Shown here: one piece after another, positions 12,301 through 13,349 of the stretch
How the letters are laid out: every line of letters starts with the position of its first letter
Numbering within the stretch: the first letter of the stretch is position 1
NCBI GenBank assembly: GCA_965262315.1
Contig: CBDHFJ010000038.1
Span: forward strand, 1 to 13,349
DNA from: JBCCFK01 sp965262315
Lineage (GTDB): Bacteria > Actinomycetota > Acidimicrobiia > Acidimicrobiales > UBA8592
Reading direction: 5' to 3'
Length of the DNA: 13,349 nucleotides
The notes under the pieces: generated by a model
Database searches by the model: none
The model's input: only the letters and a program-made list of their open reading frames with translations
What the model was told of the DNA's origin: nothing
Translations under genes and position numbers: made by a program

Positions 12301-12748
12301 CATCGTCACCGGTGTCGAGGCCCCACAGCTGCCGGGTATGTCCGACCAGGAGTTGGCCGTCGCCGACTTCTGGGCCACCTCCATCGCGGTGGACGGCCAC
12401 CCCACGGTCTTCGTGCGCGAGTACCTGGACGGGTTGGGCGTGGTGCCGTCGTCGGGGCTGGCGTCCCATCCCGAAGACCGGGTGCTGGTTGGTGGTGTCG
12501 TGACCCACCGGCAACGTCCGGCCACCGCCGGTGGCACCACCTTCATCAACCTCGAGGACGAGACCGGGCTGATCAACATCGTGGTGTCCAAGGGATGCTG
12601 GATTCGCCATCGGACGGTGGCGGCCGGCGCGTCGGCGCTCATGGTGCACGGACGGCTGGAACGTCACGAAGGGGTGGTGAACGTCATCGCCGAGCGGATC
12701 GAACGCCTCCAGGTCCCGGCGACCGTGGGTTCGCGCGACTTCCGCTGA
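9392..12748 (+). CDS. dnaE2: DnaE2 - error-prone C-family DNA polymerase III alpha subunit
   Basis: Encodes 1118 residues. DnaE2 is the SOS-induced, error-prone replicative-type polymerase that works with ImuA' and ImuB in translesion synthesis and damage-induced mutagenesis. The start MGWRNPPMPWSEMERRL is the typical DnaE2 N-terminus. A PHP domain follows with H66-C-H68-S-H70 and LTDHNGFYG. The polymerase core has PDIDID (catalytic D461 and D463) and GLVKFDLLGLGML (D623, the third carboxylate). The fingers, tandem helix-hairpin-helix region and a C-terminal OB-fold (about 1030-1105, VLVGGVV to VVNVIAERIERL) complete the family order. A Pro/Ala-rich linker at about 534-559 is longer than I remember in mycobacterial DnaE2. 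As expected for DnaE2, the protein ends after the OB region without the clamp- and tau-binding tail of DnaE1. Regulation is by the LexA box at 9359-9374. Confidence 0.97.
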   Translation: MGWRNPPMPWSEMERRLSGRRAPSGHEDTFAPGDGGDSPAWSRKRTPYEAPEIRRLAVGPAYAELHCHSHFSFLDGASSPEELVEESVRLGLRALALTDHNGFYGVVRFAEAAREFGLPTIFGSELTLQAPMLDTSDLGHRHLVILARNPQGYALLGRAISAAQMAGEKGAPRITMEELAEIGSMRGGGHWQVLTGCRQGAVPHALEHDGPAAARRELDVLVDAFGRDRVTVELWDHAHPLDSVRNDALARLAVDVGVDLVATNNVHYHAPARRRLATAMAAVGARSSLDEVDGHLPAAATAHLRSGVEQARRFARYPGVVERAGELGLECAFDLQLVAPELPPYPCGEGHDEMSWLRHITEEGARRRYGSRGAETVPGAWEQIDRELDVIAHLNFPGYFLIVWDIVEFCRRSDILCQGRGSAANSAVCYALGITNADAVSLGLLFERFLSAARDGPPDIDIDIESGRREEVIQYVYDRYGRQYAAQVCNVITYRARSAVRDMAKALGYATGQQDAFAKGIDRWGGLREQVTRTPPSEAPAGPTSRPAPEPAGEPPSLPDDVLALAVELEHAPRHLGIHSGGMVLCDRPIVEVCPVEWARMEDRSVLQWDKDDCAAAGLVKFDLLGLGMLTAIHEALDLIEAHDGTTIDIATLPQDPAVYDMMCRADTIGVFQIESRAQMATLPRLKPRCFYDLVVEVALIRPGPIQGGSVHPYIRRRNGEEPVTYLHPLLEPALAKTLGIPLFQEQLMQMAIDVAGFTAADADQLRQAMGSKRSQERMERLRSRLYDGMAQRGIVGDTADAIWEKLAAFANFGFPESHSVSFAYLVYISAWLKHHHPAAFCAALLNAQPMGFYSPHSLVQDARRHGVHVAGPDINTSEAKATLFAHETGPAVRVGLEYVRHVGEELAVDIEAGQPYTSIEDLRRRLGLKQNVLEAFATAGAFDGFGIARRQAIWEAGALAHTGPERLPGIVTGVEAPQLPGMSDQELAVADFWATSIAVDGHPTVFVREYLDGLGVVPSSGLASHPEDRVLVGGVVTHRQRPATAGGTTFINLEDETGLINIVVSKGCWIRHRTVAAGASALMVHGRLERHEGVVNVIAERIERLQVPATVGSRDFR

Positions 12749-12759
12749 GGCCAAAAACA

Positions 12760-12795
12760 CCAGGTGCCCGACCCCGGGGAGGGTCGGGCACCTGG
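12760..12795. terminator. Bidirectional terminator between dnaE2 and the Asp-rich gene
   Basis: A perfect 15-bp stem (CCAGGTGCCCGACCC at 12760-12774, GGGTCGGGCACCTGG at 12781-12795) with a 6-base loop lies between two convergent genes. On the minus strand it is followed by GTGTTTTTGG, a proper U-run for the Asp-rich gene. On the plus strand there is no U-run, but the stem is strong and starts 11 bases after the dnaE2 stop. Confidence 0.85.
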
Positions 12796-12815
12796 GTGGG
12801 CGGTTCTACGCCGAC

Positions 12816-13349
<534 letters not shown>

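Overview
The window looks like a high-GC actinobacterial chromosome segment, most likely an acidimicrobial-type lineage. The signs are strong G+C bias at third codon positions, a DUF222-HNH protein, actinobacterial LexA boxes of the form TCGAAC-N4-GTTCGA, several apparently leaderless genes, and an ImuA'/ImuB/DnaE2 set. The class-level placement is inference.

Layout. 1-366 is the 3' end of an unidentified plus-strand gene. It overlaps tail-to-tail a minus-strand gene (312-668) for a small protein built of Ser-Ile-Leu-Ser nonapeptide repeats. 794-1777 (minus) is a DUF222/HNH nuclease-like protein. 1789-2285 is non-coding and carries three inverted repeats, one with 18-bp perfect arms. 2286-3805 holds rnhB (RNase HII), a four-helix membrane protein and a small Nfu N-terminal-domain-like protein. 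3817-6331 is a LexA-controlled imuA'-imuB operon. 6363-6984 is a dodecin and a hotdog thioesterase. A minus-strand gene (6992-7840) encodes a Tat-type exported beta-sandwich protein. A polytopic membrane protein (8211-9377) leads into dnaE2 (9392-12748), which has its own LexA box inside the last codons of the membrane protein gene. A strong bidirectional terminator (12760-12795) separates dnaE2 from a convergent, window-truncated gene for an extremely Asp/Ser-rich protein (12816-13349).

How it works together. The recognisable core is the SOS-induced mutasome. DnaE2 is the error-prone C-family polymerase. ImuB is a catalytically dead Y-family homologue that links to the beta clamp; its catalytic DE pair is replaced and a QLGFWG clamp motif is present. 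ImuA' is the RecA-like partner. Both transcription units have near-identical promoters: a TTGCNN -35, a 17-bp spacer filled by the LexA box, and a -10 only 6-11 bases from the ATG. The mutasome is therefore one regulon in two pieces about 3 kb apart, with a flavin-binding protein, a thioesterase, an exported protein and a membrane protein between them.

The least explained items are the SILS-repeat protein, the poly-Asp protein on a triplet repeat, the hairpin array at the imuA'/imuB junction that encodes ImuB's basic N-terminal extension, and the two intergenic inverted-repeat systems. No tRNA, rRNA, CRISPR array or transposase was seen.
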